The notes below the pieces were generated by a model. It did not search any database and was not told the DNA's origin. It worked only from the letters and a program-made list of their open reading frames with translations. The position numbers were made by a program, and so were the translations under genes. Shown here piece by piece: positions 11,879 to 24,960 of a DNA stretch of 64,000 bases (positions are counted from its first letter, which is position 1; the number at the start of each line of letters is the position of its first letter). The stretch comes from Coriaria nepalensis (Eukaryota > Streptophyta > Magnoliopsida > Cucurbitales > Coriariaceae), in assembly GCA_027186245.1 (NCBI GenBank), contig CP114481.1:18073501-18137500 (forward strand). The letters run 5' to 3'.

Positions 11879-13400
11879 TGCTGTTGATCTACTGAAGGCA
11901 ACTATGCATTTTTTTAGCCTAAAAGTCATATTATTGCGTCTCTATTAGTCATTAAATCATTCTAAATCACTTCGAACGAAATTCGGCCTTTAAACATGAC
12001 TTTTGTGCATAACTTGCAGTTGATCTACTGAAGCCAACAATGCATTTGTTTAGCCTTAAAGTCATGTTACTGAGTCTCTTCTATTCAATAAATCATTCTA
12101 AATTTATTCGAACAAATTTTATTTTCGCCCTTCAAACATGATTTTCTTACATAACTTGCAGTTAATCTATTGAAGACAACAATGCATTATTTTAGCCTTA
12201 AAAAGCATATCATTCAGTCTTTTTATATCATTAAATTGTTTGAAAGCACTTCGAACCAATTCTATTTTTGCATTTAAGACACGACTTTCATGCATACGCT
12301 GCAATTTATCTATTGATGGCAGCTATGCATTTTTTTAGCCTTAAAATCATATTATTGCCTCTCTTTTAGTCATTAAATCATTCTAAATCGCTTCGAACGA
12401 AATTTGGCCTTTAACCATGACTTTCATGCATAACTTGCAGTTAATCTATTGAAGCCAACAATGCATTTGTTTGGCCTTAAGGTCATGTCACTGAGTCTCT
12501 TCTAGTCAATAAATCATTCTAAATTAATTCAGCAAATTTTATTTTCGCCCTTCAAACATGATTTTCTTACATAACTTGCAATTAATCTATTGAAGACAAC
12601 AATGCATTATTTTTGCCTTAAAATGTATATCATTCAGTCTTTTCATATCATCAAATTGTTTGAAAGCACTTCGAACCAATTCTATTTTTGCATTTAAGAC
12701 ACGACTTTCACGCATAAGTTGCAATTGATCTATTGAAGGCAACTATACATTTTTTTAGACTAAAAGTCATATTATTGCGTCTCTTTTAGTCATTAAATAA
12801 TTCTAAATTACTTCCAATGAAAATCGGCCTCTAAACTTGACTTTCGTGCATAACTTGCAATTGATCTACTGAAGGCAACAATGCAATTGTTTAGCCTTAA
12901 AGTCATGTTACTAAGTCTCTTCTAGTCAATAAATAATTCTAAATTTATTCGAACGAATTTTATTTTCGCACTTCAAACATGATTTTATTACATAACTTGC
13001 AATTAATCTATTGAAGACAACAATGCATTATTTTAGCCTTAAAAAGCATATCATTCAGTCTTTTACATAATTAAATTGGTTGAAAGCACTTCGACCCAAT
13101 TCTATTTTTGCATTTAAGACACGACTTTCATGCATAAGTAGCAATTGATCTACTGAAGGCAACAATGCATTTGTTTAGCCTTAAAGTCATGTCACTAAGT
13201 CTCTTCTAGTCAATAAATCATTCTAAATTAATTCGGCAAATTTTATTTTCGCCCTTCAAACATGATTTTCTTACATAACTTGCAATTAATCTATTGAAGA
13301 CAACAATGCATTATTTTAGCCTTAAAAAGCATATCATTCAATCTTTTTATATCATTAAATTGTTTGAACGCACTTCGAACCAATTCTATTTTTGCATTTA
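11860..13400. repeat. Segment related to 17,450-19,300 (offset 5,590, then 5,873)
   Basis: From about 11,860 to 12,700 this segment aligns to 17,450-18,290 at a constant 5,590-bp offset. Shared marks are the B-like start of an A monomer, GTCTCTATTAGTC, ACTTTTGTGCATAAC, TTTAACCATGACTTTC and TTATTTTTGCCTTAAAAT. From about 12,711 the match resumes at an offset of 5,873, and the B-C junction at 13,139 aligns exactly with 19,012. The 283-bp difference equals the B-C dimer at 18,309-18,591 that is present only in the right-hand copy. Confidence 0.8.
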
Positions 13401-13705
13401 AGACACGACTTTCATGCATAAGTTGCAATTGAACTATTGAAGGAAACAATGCATTTGTTTAGCCTTAAATTCAAGTCATTGAGTCTCATCCAGTCATTAA
13501 ATCATTCTAAATTAAGTTGAACGAATTCTATTTCGCCACTCAAACATGATTTTCTTACATAACTTGCAATTAATTTATTGACGACAACAATGCACTATTT
13601 TAGCTTTAAAAAGTATATCTTTCAGTCTTTTCATATCATTAAATTGTTTGAAAGCACTTGAACCAATTCTATTTTTGCATTTAAGACACGACTTTGATAC
13701 ATAAG
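13139..13705. repeat. Two consecutive B-C dimers (A monomer absent)
   Basis: C is followed directly by B at 13,139 and again at 13,423, and normal A returns at 13,706. The unit is 284 bp instead of 421. Each B here begins with an A-like AATTGATC or AATTGAAC and switches to B-type sequence by GCAACAATGCATTTG. This is the signature of a crossover between A and B near monomer bases 10-27. Confidence 0.87.
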
Positions 13706-16700
13706 TTGCAATTGATCAATTGGAGGCAACTATGCATTTTTTAAGCCTTAAAGTCATATTATTGCGTGTCTTTTAGTCATTAAATCATTCTAAATTATTT
13801 CAAACGAAATTCGACCTCTAAACATGACTTTCCTTCATAACTTGCAGTTGATCTACTGAAGGCAACAATGCATTTGCTTAGCCTTAAAGTCTTGTCATGG
13901 AGTCTCTTCTAGTCAATAAATCATGCTAAATTAATTCGAACGAATTTAATTTTCGCCCTTCAAAAATGATTTTCTTACATAACTTGCAATTAATCTATTG
14001 AAGCCAACAATGCATTATTTTAGCCTTAAAAAGTGTATCATTCTGTCTTTTCGTATCATGAAATTGTTTGAAAGCACTTCGAACAGATTCTATTTTTGCA
14101 TTTAAAACACGACTTTGATGCATAACTTGTAATTGATCTATTGAAGGCAATTATGCATTTTTTTAGCCTTAAAGTCATATTATTGCGTGTCTTTTAGTCA
14201 TTAAATCATTCTAAATTACTTCGACCGAAATTCTGCCTCTAAACATGACTTTCCTGCATAACTTGCAGTTGATCTATTGAAGGCAACAATGCATTTGTTT
14301 AGCCTTAAAGTCATGTCACTAAGTCTCTTCTAGTCAATAAATCATTCTAAATTAATTCGAACGAATTTTATTTTCGCCCTTCAAAAATGATTTTCTTACA
14401 TAACTTGTAATTAATCTATTGAAGATAGCAATGCATTATTTTAGCCTTAAAAAGTGTATCATTCAGTCTTTTCATATCATCAAATTGTTTGAAAGCACTT
14501 CGAACCAATTCTACTTTTGCATTTAAGACACGACTTTCACGCATAAGTTGCAATTGATCTACTGAAGGCAACTATGCATTTGTTTAGCCTAAAAGTCATA
14601 TTATTGCGTCTCTTTTACTCATTAAAGCATTCTAAATTAATTCGAACGAAATTCGGCCTTTAAACATGACTTTCGTGGATAACTTGCAGTTGATCTACTG
14701 AAGGCAACAATGCATTTGTTTAGCCTTAAAGTCATGTCACTGAGTCTCTTCTAGTTATTAAATTATTGCGAATTAAGTCGAACGAATTCTATTTTCGCCC
14801 TTCAAACATGATTTTCTTACATAATTTGCAATTAATCTATTGAAGACAACAATGCATTACTTTAGCCTTAAAAAGCATATCATTCAGTCTTTTTATATCA
14901 TTAATTTGTTTGAAAGCACTTCAAACCAATTCTATTTTTGCATTTAAGACACGACTTTCATGCATCAACTGCAATTGATCTATTGAAGGCAACCATGCAT
15001 TTTTTTAGCCTTAAAATCATATTATTGCCTCTCTTTTAGTCATTATATCATTCTAAATCGCTTCGAACGAAATTCAGCCTTTAAACATGACTTTCATGCA
15101 TTACTTGCAGTTAATTTATTGAACGCAACAATGCATTTGTTTAGCCTTAAGGTTATGTCACTGTGTCTCTTCTAGTCAATAACTCATTCTAAATTAATTC
15201 GGAAAATTTTATTTTCGCCCTTCAAACATGATTTTCTTACATAACTTGCAATTAATCTATTGAAGACAACAATGCATTATTTTAGTCTTAAAAAGCATAT
15301 CATTCAGTCTTTTCATATCATTAAATTGTTTGAAAGCACTTCGAACCAATTCTATTTTTGCAGTTAAGACACGACTTTCATGCACAACTTGTAATTGATC
15401 TATTGAAGGCAACTATGCATTTGTTTAGCCTAAAAGTCATATTATTGCATCTCTTTTAGTCATTAAATCATTCTAAATTACTTCGAACGAAATTCGGCGT
15501 TTAAACATGACTTTCGTGCATAAGTTGCAGTTGATCTACTAAAGGAAACAATGCATTTGTTTAGCCTTAAATTCATGTCACTAAGTCTCTGCTAGTCAGT
15601 AAATCATCCTAAATTAATTCAAATGAATTTTATTTTCACCTTTCAAACATGATTTTCTTACATAACTTGCAATTAATCTATTGAAGACAACAATGCATTA
15701 TTTTAGTTTTAAAAAGCATATCATTCAGTCTTTTCATATCATTAAATTGTTTAAAAACACTTCGAACCAATTCTATTTTTGCATTTAAGACACAACTTTC
15801 ATGCATAACTTGTAATTGATCTATTAAAGGCAACTATGCATTTTTTTAGCCTTAAAGTCATAGTATTGCATCTCTTTTAGTCATGAAATCATTCTAAATT
15901 AATTCGAACGAAATTCGGCCTTTAAACATGACTTTCGTGGATAACTTGCAATTGATCTACAGAAGGCAACAATGCTTTTGTTTAGCCTTAAAGTCATGTC
16001 ACTAAGTCTCTTCTAGTCAATAAATCATTTTAAATTAATTCAAACGAATTTTATTTTCGCCCCTCAAATATGATTTTCTTACATAACTTGCGATTAATCT
16101 ATTGAAGACAACAATGCATTATTTTAGTCTTAAAAAGCATATCATTCAGTGTTTTCATATCAATAAATTGTTTGAAAGCACTTCGAACCAATTCTATTTT
16201 TGCATTTACGACACGACTTTCATTCATAACTTGTAATTGATCTACTGAAGGCAACTATGCAATTTTTTAGCCTTAAAGTCATATTATTGCATGTCTTTTA
16301 GTCATTAAATCATTCTAAATTATTTCGAACGAAATTCGGCCTCTAAACATGACTTTCCTGCATAACTTGCAGTTGATCTACTGAAGGCAACAATGCATTT
16401 GTTTAGCCTTAAATTCATGTCACTGAGTCTCTTCTAGTGAATAAATCATTCTAAATTTATTCGAACGAATTTTATTTTCGCCCTTCAAACATGATTTTCT
16501 GACATAACTTGCAATTAATCTATTGAAGACAACAATGCATTATTTTAGCCTTAAAAAGCATATCATTCAATCTTTTTATATCATTAAATTGTTTGAAAGC
16601 ACTTCGAACCAATTTTTTTTTTGCATTTAAGACACGACTTTCACGCATAAGTTGCAATTGATCTATTGAAGGCAACTATGCATTTTTTTAGAGTAAAAGT

Positions 16701-16740
16701 CATATTATTGGGTCTCTTTTAGTCATTAAATCATTCTAAA

Positions 16741-16805
16741 TTACTTCCAACGAAATTCGTTCTTTAAACATGACTTTCATTCATAACTTGCAGTTGTTTA
16801 GCCTT
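16741..16805. repeat. 26-bp microhomology deletion in a B monomer
   Basis: The B monomer starting at 16,788 reads TTGCAGTTGTTTAGCC. Compared with a normal B it lacks the 26 bases between CAGTTG and TTTAGCC. A TTG sits at both ends of the missing piece, so the deletion fits slippage or end joining at a 3-bp microhomology. Confidence 0.85.
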
Positions 16806-17046
16806 AAAGTCATGTAACTGAGTGTCTTCTAGTCAATAAATCATTCTAAATTTATTCGAACGAATTTTATTTTCACCCTTCAAACATGATTTTCTTACAT
16901 AACTTGCAATTAATCTATTGAACACAACAATGCATTATTGTAGCCTTAAAAAGCATATCATTCAGTCTTTTTATTTCATTAAATTGTTTGAACGCCTTTC
17001 GAACCAATTCTATTTTTGCATTTAAGACATGACTTTCATGCATAAG

Positions 17047-17331
17047 TTGCAATTGAACTATTGAAGGCAACAATGCATTTGTTTAGCCTTAAAATCATGT
17101 CATTGAGTCTCATCCAGTCATTAAATCATTCTAAATTCAGTTGAACGAATTCTATTTTCGCCCTTCAAACATGATTTTCTTACAAAACTTGCAATTAATT
17201 TATTGACGACAACAATGCATTATTTTAGCTTTGAAAAGTATATCATTCAGTCTTTTCATATCATTAACTTCTTTGAAAGCACATCGAACCAATTCTATTT
17301 TTGCATTTAAGACACGACTTTGATGCATAAC
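17047..17331. repeat. B-C dimer lacking A
   Basis: C passes directly to a B monomer at 17,047 (start AATTGAACTATTGAAGG, as at 13,423, and followed by the same GTCTCATCCAGTCATTAAAT). Normal A resumes at 17,332. The shared start shows that this site and 13,423 descend from a single hybrid monomer. Confidence 0.84.
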
Positions 17332-17603
17332 TTGTAATTGATCTATTGAAGGCAACAATGCATTTTTTTTGCCTTAAAGTCATATTATTGCGTGTCTTTT
17401 AGCCATTAAATCATTCTAAATTACTTCTACCGAAATTCGGCCTCTAAACATGACTTTCCTGCATAACTTGCAGTTGATCTACTGAAGGCCACTATGCATT
17501 TTTTTAGCCTAAAAGTCATATTATTGCGTCTCTATTAGTCATTAAATCATTCTAAATCACTTCGAACGAAATTCGGCCTTTAAACAAGACTTTTGTGCAT
17601 AAC
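17332..17603. repeat. A-A doublet
   Basis: Two A monomers of 136 bp stand side by side (17,332-17,467 and 17,468-17,603). The second begins with B-like CAGTTGATCTACTGAAGG and then becomes A-type at CACTATGCAT plus a T run. It is the reciprocal type of the A/B hybrids that make B-C dimers: one exchange product loses A and the other gains it. Confidence 0.84.
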
Positions 17604-19300
17604 TTGCAGTTGATCTACTGAAGCCAACAATGCATTTGTTTAGCCTTAAAGTCATGTTACTGAGTCTCTTCTATTCAATAAATCATTCTAAACTTATTCG
17701 AACAAATTTTATTTTCGCCCCTTCAAACATGATTTTCTTACATAACCTGCAATTAACTATTGAAGACAACAATGCATTATTTTAGTCTTAAAAAGCATAT
17801 CATTCAATCTTTTCATATCATTAAATTGTTTGAAAGAACTTCGAACCAATTCTATTTTTGCATTTAAGACACGACTTTCATGCATAAGTTGCAATTGATC
17901 TATTGATGGCAACTATGCATTTTTTTAGCCTAAAAGTCATATTATTGCATCTCTTTTAGTCATTAAATCATTCTAAATCGCTCCGAACGAAATTTGGCCT
18001 TTAACCATGACTTTCATGCATAACTTGCAGTTAATCTATTGAAGCCAACAATGCATTTTTTTAGCCTTAAGGTCATGTCACTGAGTCTCTTCTAGTCAAT
18101 AAATCATTCTAAATTAATTCAGCAAATTTTATAATCGCCCTTCAAAGATGATTTTCTTACATAACTTGCAATTAATCTATTGAAGACAACAATGCATTAT
18201 TTTTGCCTTAAAATATATATCATTCAGTCTTTTCATATCACCAAATTGTTTGAAAGCACTTCGAACCAATTCTATTTTTGTATTTAAGACACGACTTTCA
18301 TGCATAAGTAGCAATTGATCTACTGAAGGCAACAATGCATTTGTTTAGCCTTAAAGTCATGTCACTAAGTCTGACTAGTCAATAAATCATTCTAAATTAA
18401 TTCGGCAAATTTTATTTTCGCCCTTCAAACATGATTTTCTTTCATAACTTGCAATTAATCTATTGAAGACAACAATGCATTATTTTTGTCTTAAAATGTA
18501 TATCATTCAGTCTTTTCATATCATAAAATTGTTTGAAAGCACTTCGATCCAATTCTATTTTTGCATTTAAGACACGACTTTCACGCATAAGTTGCAATTG
18601 ATCTATTGAAGGCAACTATACATTTTTTTAGACTAAAAGTCATATTATTGCGTCTCTTTTAGTCATTAAATAATTCTAAATTACTTCCAACGAAAATCGG
18701 CCTTTAAACTTGACTTTCGTGCATAACTTGCAGTTGATCTACTGAAGCCAACAATGCAATTGTTTAGCGTTAAAGTCATGTTACTAAGTCTCTTCTCGTC
18801 AATAAATAATTCTAAATTTATTCGAAAGAATTTTATTTTCGCACTTCAAACATGATTTTCTTACCCAACTTGCAATTAATCTATTGAAGACAACAATGCA
18901 TTATTTTAGCCTTAAAAAGCATATCATTCAGTCTTTTATATATTTAAATTGTTTGAAAGCACTTCGAACCAATTCTATTTTTGCATTGAAGACACGACTT
19001 TCATGCATAAGTAGCAATTGATCTAATGAAGGCGACAATGCAGTTGTTTAGCCTTGAAGTCATGTCACTAAGTCTCTTCTAGTCAATAAATAATTCTAAA
19101 TTTATTCGAACGAATTTTATTTTCGCAGTTCAAACATGATTTTCTTACATAACATGCAATTAATCAATTGAAGACAACAATGCATTATTTTAGCCTTAAA
19201 AAGCATATCATTCAGTCTTTTCATATCATCAAATTGTTTGAAAGCATTTCGAACCAGTTCTATTTTTTCATTTAAGACACGACTTTCATGCATAAGTTGC
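17450..19300. repeat. Right-hand copy of 11,860-13,400 with an extra B-C dimer
   Basis: See the partner segment at 11,860. The copies differ by many substitutions, so the duplication is not recent. The extra dimer lies at 18,309-18,591. An imprecise unequal exchange after duplication would explain the offset change from 5,590 to 5,873. Confidence 0.78.
18309..18591. repeat. B-C dimer lacking A, extra relative to the 12.7 kb partner
   Basis: B begins at 18,309 directly after C, and A returns at 18,592. Its 283 bp account for the offset shift between the paired segments 11,860-13,400 and 17,450-19,300. Confidence 0.82.
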
Positions 19301-19581
19301 AATTGATCTACTGAAGGCAACAATGCATTTGTTTAGCCTTAAAGTCATGTCACTAAGTCTCTTCTAGTCAATAAATCATTCTAAATTAATTCAAATGAAT
19401 TTTATTTTCGCCTTTCAAACATGATTTTCTTACATAACTTGCAATTAATCTATTGAAGACAACAATGCATTATTTTTGCCTTAAAATGTATATCATTCAG
19501 TCTTTTCATATCATCAAATTGTTTGAAAGCACTTCAAACCAATTCTCTTTTTGCATTTAAGACACGACTTTCGCGCATAAG
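19012..19581. repeat. Two consecutive B-C dimers lacking A
   Basis: B follows C at 19,012 and 19,297, each unit being 285 bp, and A resumes at 19,582. The first corresponds to the junction at 13,139 (same TAGCAATTGATCTA start, offset 5,873). Confidence 0.85.
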
Positions 19582-20001
19582 TTGCAATTGATCTATTGAA
19601 GGCAACTATACATTTTTTTAGACTAAAAGTCATATTATTGCGTCTCTTTTAGTCATTAAATCATTCTAAATTACTTCGAACGAAATTCGGCATTTAAACA
19701 TAACTTTCATGCATAACTTGCAGTTGATCTACTGAAGGCAATAATGCAATTGTTTAGCCTTAAAGTCATGTCACTAAGTCTCTTCTAGTCAATAAATAAT
19801 TCTAAATTTATTCGAACGAATTTTATTTTCGCCCTTCAAACATGATTTTCTTACATAATTTTCAATTAATCTATTGAAGACAACAATGCATTATTTTAGC
19901 CTTAAAAAGCATATCATTCAGTCTTTTATATGATTAAATTGTTTGAAAGCACTTCGAACCAATTCTATTTTTGCATTTAAGACACGACTTTCATGCATAA
20001 G

Positions 20002-20286
20002 TTGCAATTGATCTACTGAACACAACAATGCATTTGTTTAGCCTTAAAGTCATGTCACTAAGTCTCTTCTAGTCAATAAATCATTCTAAATTAATTGAAA
20101 CGAATTTTATTTTCGCCCTTCAAACATGATTTTCTTACATAACTTGCAATTAATCTATTGAAGACAACAATGCATTATTTTTGCCTTAAAATGTATATCA
20201 TTCAGTCTTTTCATATCATCAAATTGTTTGAAAGCACTTCGAACCAATTCTATTTGTGCATTTAAGACACGACTTTCACGCATAAG
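20002..20286. repeat. B-C dimer lacking A
   Basis: C ends in CATGCATAAG at 20,001 and a B monomer with an A-like start (AATTGATCTACTGAACAC) follows at 20,002. Normal A returns at 20,287. The dimer also carries the AATTGAAACG and TATTTGTGCA marks shared with 21.7 and 24.0 kb. Confidence 0.84.
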
Positions 20287-20699
20287 TTGCAATTGATCTA
20301 TTGAAGGCAACTATACATTTTTTTAGACTAAAAGTCATATTATTGCGTCTCTTTTAGTCATTAAATAATTCTAAATTACTTCCAACGAAAATCGGCCTTT
20401 AAACATGACTTTCGTGCATAACTTGCAGTTGATCTACTGAAGGCAACAATGCAATTGTTTAGCCTTAAAGTCATGTTACTAAGTCTCTTCTAGTCAATAA
20501 ATAATTCTAAATTTATTCGAACGAATTTTATTTTCGCCCTTCAAACATGATTTTCTTACGTAACTTGCAATTAATCTATTGAATACAACAATGCATTATC
20601 TTAGCCTTAAAAAGCATATCATTCAGTCTTTTATATCATTAAATTGTTTGAAAGCACTTCGAACCAATTCTATTTTTGCATTTAAGACACGACTTTCAT
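20028..20699. repeat. Segment repeated at 21,711-22,382 and partly at about 23,960-24,350
   Basis: Matches 21,711-22,382 at an offset of 1,683 bp (about 4 trimers). Shared rare marks are AATTGAAACGAATT, CTATTTGTGCATTTAAG (20,251; 21,934; 24,187), ACTTCCAACGAAAATCGGCC, TTACGTAACTTG and GAATACAACAATGC. The third, shorter copy near 24 kb follows directly after a B-C dimer junction. Confidence 0.83.
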
Positions 20700-21710
20700 T
20701 CATAAGTTGTAATTGATCTATTGAAGGCAACTATGCATTTTTTTAGCCTTAAAGTTATAGTATTGCGTCTCTTTTAGTCATTAAATCATTCTAAATTACT
20801 TCGAATGAAATTCTGCCTTTAAACATGACTTTCGTGCATAAGTTGCAGTTGATCTACTGAAGGCAACAATTCATTTGTTTAGCCTTAAAGTCATGTCACT
20901 ATGTCTCTTCTAGTCAATAAATCATTCTAAATTAATTTAAACGAATTTTATTTTCCCCCTTCAAACATGATTTTCTTACATAACTTGCAATTAATCTATT
21001 GAAGACAACAATGCATTATTTTAGCCTTAAAAAGTATATCATTCAGTCTTTTCATATCATCAAATTGTTTGAAAGCACTTCGAAGCAATTCTATTTTTGC
21101 ATTTAAGACACAACTTTCATGCATAAGTTGCAATTGATCTATTGAAAGCAACCATGCATTTTTTTAGCCTTAAAGTCATATTATTGCGTCTCTTTTAGTC
21201 ATTAAATCATTCTAAATCACTTCGAACGAAATTCGGCCTTTAAACATGACTTTCATGAATAAGTTGCAGTTGATCTACTGAAGGCAACAATCCATTTGTT
21301 TAGCCTTAAAGTCTTGTTACTGAGTCTCTTCTAGTCAATAAATCATTCTAAATTTATTCGAACGAATTTTATTTTCTCCCTTCAAAAATGATTTTCTTAC
21401 ATAACCTGCAATTAATCTACTGAAGATAAGAATGCATTATTTTAGCCTTAAAAAGTATATCATTCAGTCTTTTCATATCATCAAATTGTTCGAGAACACT
21501 TCGAACCAATTCTATTTTTGCATTTAAGACACGAGTTTCATGAATAACTTGTAATTGATCTTTTAACGGAAACTATGCATTTTTTTAGTCTTAAATTCAT
21601 AGTATTGCGTCTCTTTTAGTCATTAAATCATTCTAAATTACTTCGGACGAAATTCGGCCTTTAAACATGACTATCGTGCATAACTTGCAGTTGATCTATT
21701 GAAGCCAACA

Positions 21711-22382
21711 ATGCATTTGTTTAGCCTTAAAGTCATGTCACTAAGTCTCTTCTAGTCAATAAATCATTCTAAATTAATTGAAACGAATTTTATTTTCGCC
21801 CTTCAAACATGATTTTCTTACATAACTTGCAATTAATCTATTGAAGACAACAATGCATTATTTTTGCCTTAAAATGTATATCATTCAGTCTTTTCATATC
21901 ATCAAATTGTTTGAAAGCACTTCGAACCAATTCTATTTGTGCATTTAAGACACGACTTTCACGCATAAGTTGCAATTGATCTATTGAAGGCAACTATACA
22001 TTTTTTTAGACTAAAAGTCATATTATTGCGTCTCTTTTAGTCATTAAATAATTCTAAATTACTTCCAACGAAAATCGGCCTTTAAACATGACTTTCGTGC
22101 ATAACTTGCAGTTGATCTACTGAAGGCAACAATGCAATTGTTTAGCCTTAAAGTCATGTTACTAAGTCTCTTCTAGTCAATAAATAATTCTAAATTTATT
22201 CGAACGAATTTTATTTTCGCCCTTCAAACATGATTTTCTTACGTAACTTGCAATTAATCTATTGAATACAACAATGCATTATCTTAGCCTTAAAAAGCAT
22301 ATCATTCAGTCTTTTATATCATTAAATTGTTTGAAAGCACTTCGAACCAATTCTATTTTTGCATTTAAGACACGACTTTCAT
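21711..22382. repeat. Second copy of 20,028-20,699
   Basis: Nearly identical to 20,028-20,699 by eye. After it the A monomer diverges (GAAAGTATCCATGCATA, against GAAGGCAACTATGCAT in the first copy). The left boundary again lies in the 5' third of a B monomer. Confidence 0.82.
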
Positions 22383-23651
22383 GCATAAGTTGCAATTGAT
22401 CTATTGAAAGTATCCATGCATATTTTTAGCCTTAAAGTCATATTATTGCTTCTTTTTTAGTCAGTAAATCATTCTAAATCACTTCGAACGAAATTCGGCC
22501 TTTAAACATGACTTTCATGCATAAGTTGCAGTTGATCTACTGAATGCAACAATGCATTTGTTTAGCCTTAAAGTCTTGTTACTGAGTCTCTTCTAGTCAA
22601 TAAATCATTCTAAATTTATTCGAACGAATTTTATTTCCGCCCTTCAGACATGATTTTCTTACATAACTTGCAATTAATCTATAGAAGACAACAATGCATT
22701 ATTTTAGCCTTAAAAAGCATATCATTCAGTCTTTTCATATCATTAAATTGTTCGAGAACACTTCAAACAAATTCTGTTTTTGCATTTAAGACACGACTTT
22801 CATGCAAAAGTTGCAATTGATCTATTGATGGCAACTATGCCTTTTTTTAGCCTAAAAGTCATATTATTGCGTCTCTTTTAGTCATTAAATGATTCTAAAT
22901 TACTTCCAACGAAATTCAGCCTTTAAACATGACTTTTGTGCATAACTTGCAATTAATCTATTGAAGGCAACACTGTATTTGTTTATCCTTAAAGTCATGT
23001 CACTAAGTCTCTTCTAGTCAATAAATAATTCTAAATTTATTCGAACGAATTTTATTTTCGCCCTTTAAACATGATTTTCTTACATAACTTTCAATTAATC
23101 TATTGAAGACAACAATGCATTATTTTAGTCTTAAAAAGCATATCATTCAGTCTTTTATATCATTAAATTGTTTGAAAGCACTTCGAACCAATTCTATTTT
23201 TGCATTTAAGACGCGACTTTCAGGCATAAGTTGCAATTGATCTATTGAAGGCAACTATACATTTTTTTAGACTAAAAGTCATATTATTGGGTCTCTTTTA
23301 GTCATTAAATAATTCTAAATTACCTCTAACGAAAATCGGCCATTAAACATGACTTTCGTGCATAACTTGCAGTTGATCTACTGAAGGCAACAATGCATTT
23401 GTTTAGCCTTAAAGTCATGTCATTGAGTCTCTTCTAGTCAATAAATAATTCTAAATTAATTGGAACGAATTTTATTTTCTCCCTTCAAACCGGATTTTCT
23501 TACATAACCTGCAATTAATCTATTGAAGACAACAATGCATTATTTTAGCCTTAAAAAGTATATCATTCAGTCTTTTCATATCATCAAATTGTTTGAAAGC
23601 ACTTCGAACCAATTCTATTTTTGCATTTAAGACACGACTTTCATGCATAAG

Positions 23652-24221
23652 TTGCAATTGATCTACTAAAGGCAACAATGCATTTGTTTAGCCTTAAAGT
23701 CATGTTACTGAGTCTCTTCTAGTCAATAAATCATTCTAAACTTATTCGAACGAATTTTATTTTAGCCCTTCAAACAAGATTTTCTTACATAACCTGCAAT
23801 TAATCTATTGAAGATAACAATGCATTATTTTAGCCTTAAAAAGTATATCATTCATTCTTTTGATATCATCAAATTCTTTGAAAGCACTTCGATCCAATTC
23901 TATTTTTGCATTTAAGACACGACTTTCATGCATAAGTTGCAATTGATCTACTGAAGGCAACAATGCATTTGTTTAGCCTTAAAGTCATGTCACTAAGTCT
24001 CTTCTAGTCAATAAATCATTCTAAATTAATTGAAACGAATTTTATTTTCGCCCTTCAAACATGATTTTCTTACATAACTTGCAATTAATCTATTGAAGAC
24101 AACAATGCATTATTTTTGCCTTAAAATGTATATCATTCAGTCTTTTCATATCATCAAATTGTTTGAAAGCACTTCGAACCAATTCTATTTGTGCATTTAA
24201 GACACGACTTTCACGCATAAG
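23652..24221. repeat. Two consecutive B-C dimers lacking A
   Basis: B directly follows C at 23,652 and at 23,937, each dimer being 285 bp, and A resumes at 24,222. The two B monomers differ (AGTCATGTTACTGAGTC against AGTCATGTCACTAAGTC), so this is not a simple copy of one dimer. Confidence 0.84.
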
Positions 24222-24840
24222 TTGCAATTGATCTATTGAAGGCAACTATACATTTTTTTAGACTAAAAGTCATATTATTGCGTCTCTTTTAGTCATTAAA
24301 TAATTCTAAATTACTTCCAACGGAAATCGGCCTTTAAACATGACTTTCGTGCATGAGTTGCAGTTGATCTACTGAAGGCAACAATTCATTTGTTTCGCCT
24401 TAAAGTCAAGTCACTGAGTCTCTTCTAGTCAATAAATCATTCTAAATTAATTCGAACGAATTTTATTTTCCCCCTTCAAACATGATTTTCTTACATAACT
24501 TGCAATTAATCTATTGAAGACAACAATGCATTATTTTAGCCTTAAAAAGTATATCATTCAGTCTTTTCATATCATCAAATTGTTTGAAAGCACTTCGAAC
24601 CAATTCTATTGTTGCATTTAAGACACGACTTTCATGCATAAGTTGCAATTGATCTATTGAAGGCAACTACGCATTTTTTTTGCCTAAAAGTCATAGTATT
24701 GCGTCTCTTTTAGTCATTAAATCATTCTAAATCACTTCAAACGAAATTCGTCCTTTAAACATGACTTTCATGCATAAGTTGCAGATGATCTACTGAAGGC
24801 AACAATGCATTTGTTTAGCCTTAAAGTCATGTTACTGTGT

Positions 24841-24960
24841 CTCTTCTAGTCAATAAATCATTCTAAATTTATTCAAACGAATTTTATATAGCCTTAAAGT
24901 CATGTCACTAAGTCTCTTCTAGTAAATAAATCATTCTAAATTAATTCGGCAAATTTTATT
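24841..24960. repeat. B-B fusion with loss of about 348 bp
   Basis: A B monomer runs to CGAATTTTAT (24,887-24,890) and continues directly as TAGCCTTAAAGTCATGTC, the middle of another B. The two GCCTTAAAG marks are 73 bp apart (24,818 and 24,891) instead of 421. The end of the first B, one C, one A and the start of the second B are missing. The shared bases at the joint are only TA-rich, which suggests a non-homologous join. Confidence 0.85.

Larger units (their letters stand above)
11761..20000. repeat. Zone II: irregular satellite with broken and missing monomers
   Basis: The strict A-B-C order breaks down here. This zone holds a truncated C at about 11,776, an A-A doublet at 17,332-17,603, a 26-bp deletion in B at about 16,796, and B-C dimers lacking A at 13,139, 13,423, 17,047, 18,309, 19,012 and 19,297. 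Monomers are more divergent than in zones I and IV, with many private substitutions. This is the pattern expected of array sequence that has escaped recent homogenisation. No inserted foreign sequence is seen. Confidence 0.85.

Noticed and set aside
19117..19323. Minus-strand open frame of 68 codons
   Set aside because: It lies in a C monomer plus the edges of its neighbours. It begins with TTG rather than ATG, has no recognisable domain, and the same frame recurs in other C monomers because that monomer lacks stops by chance.
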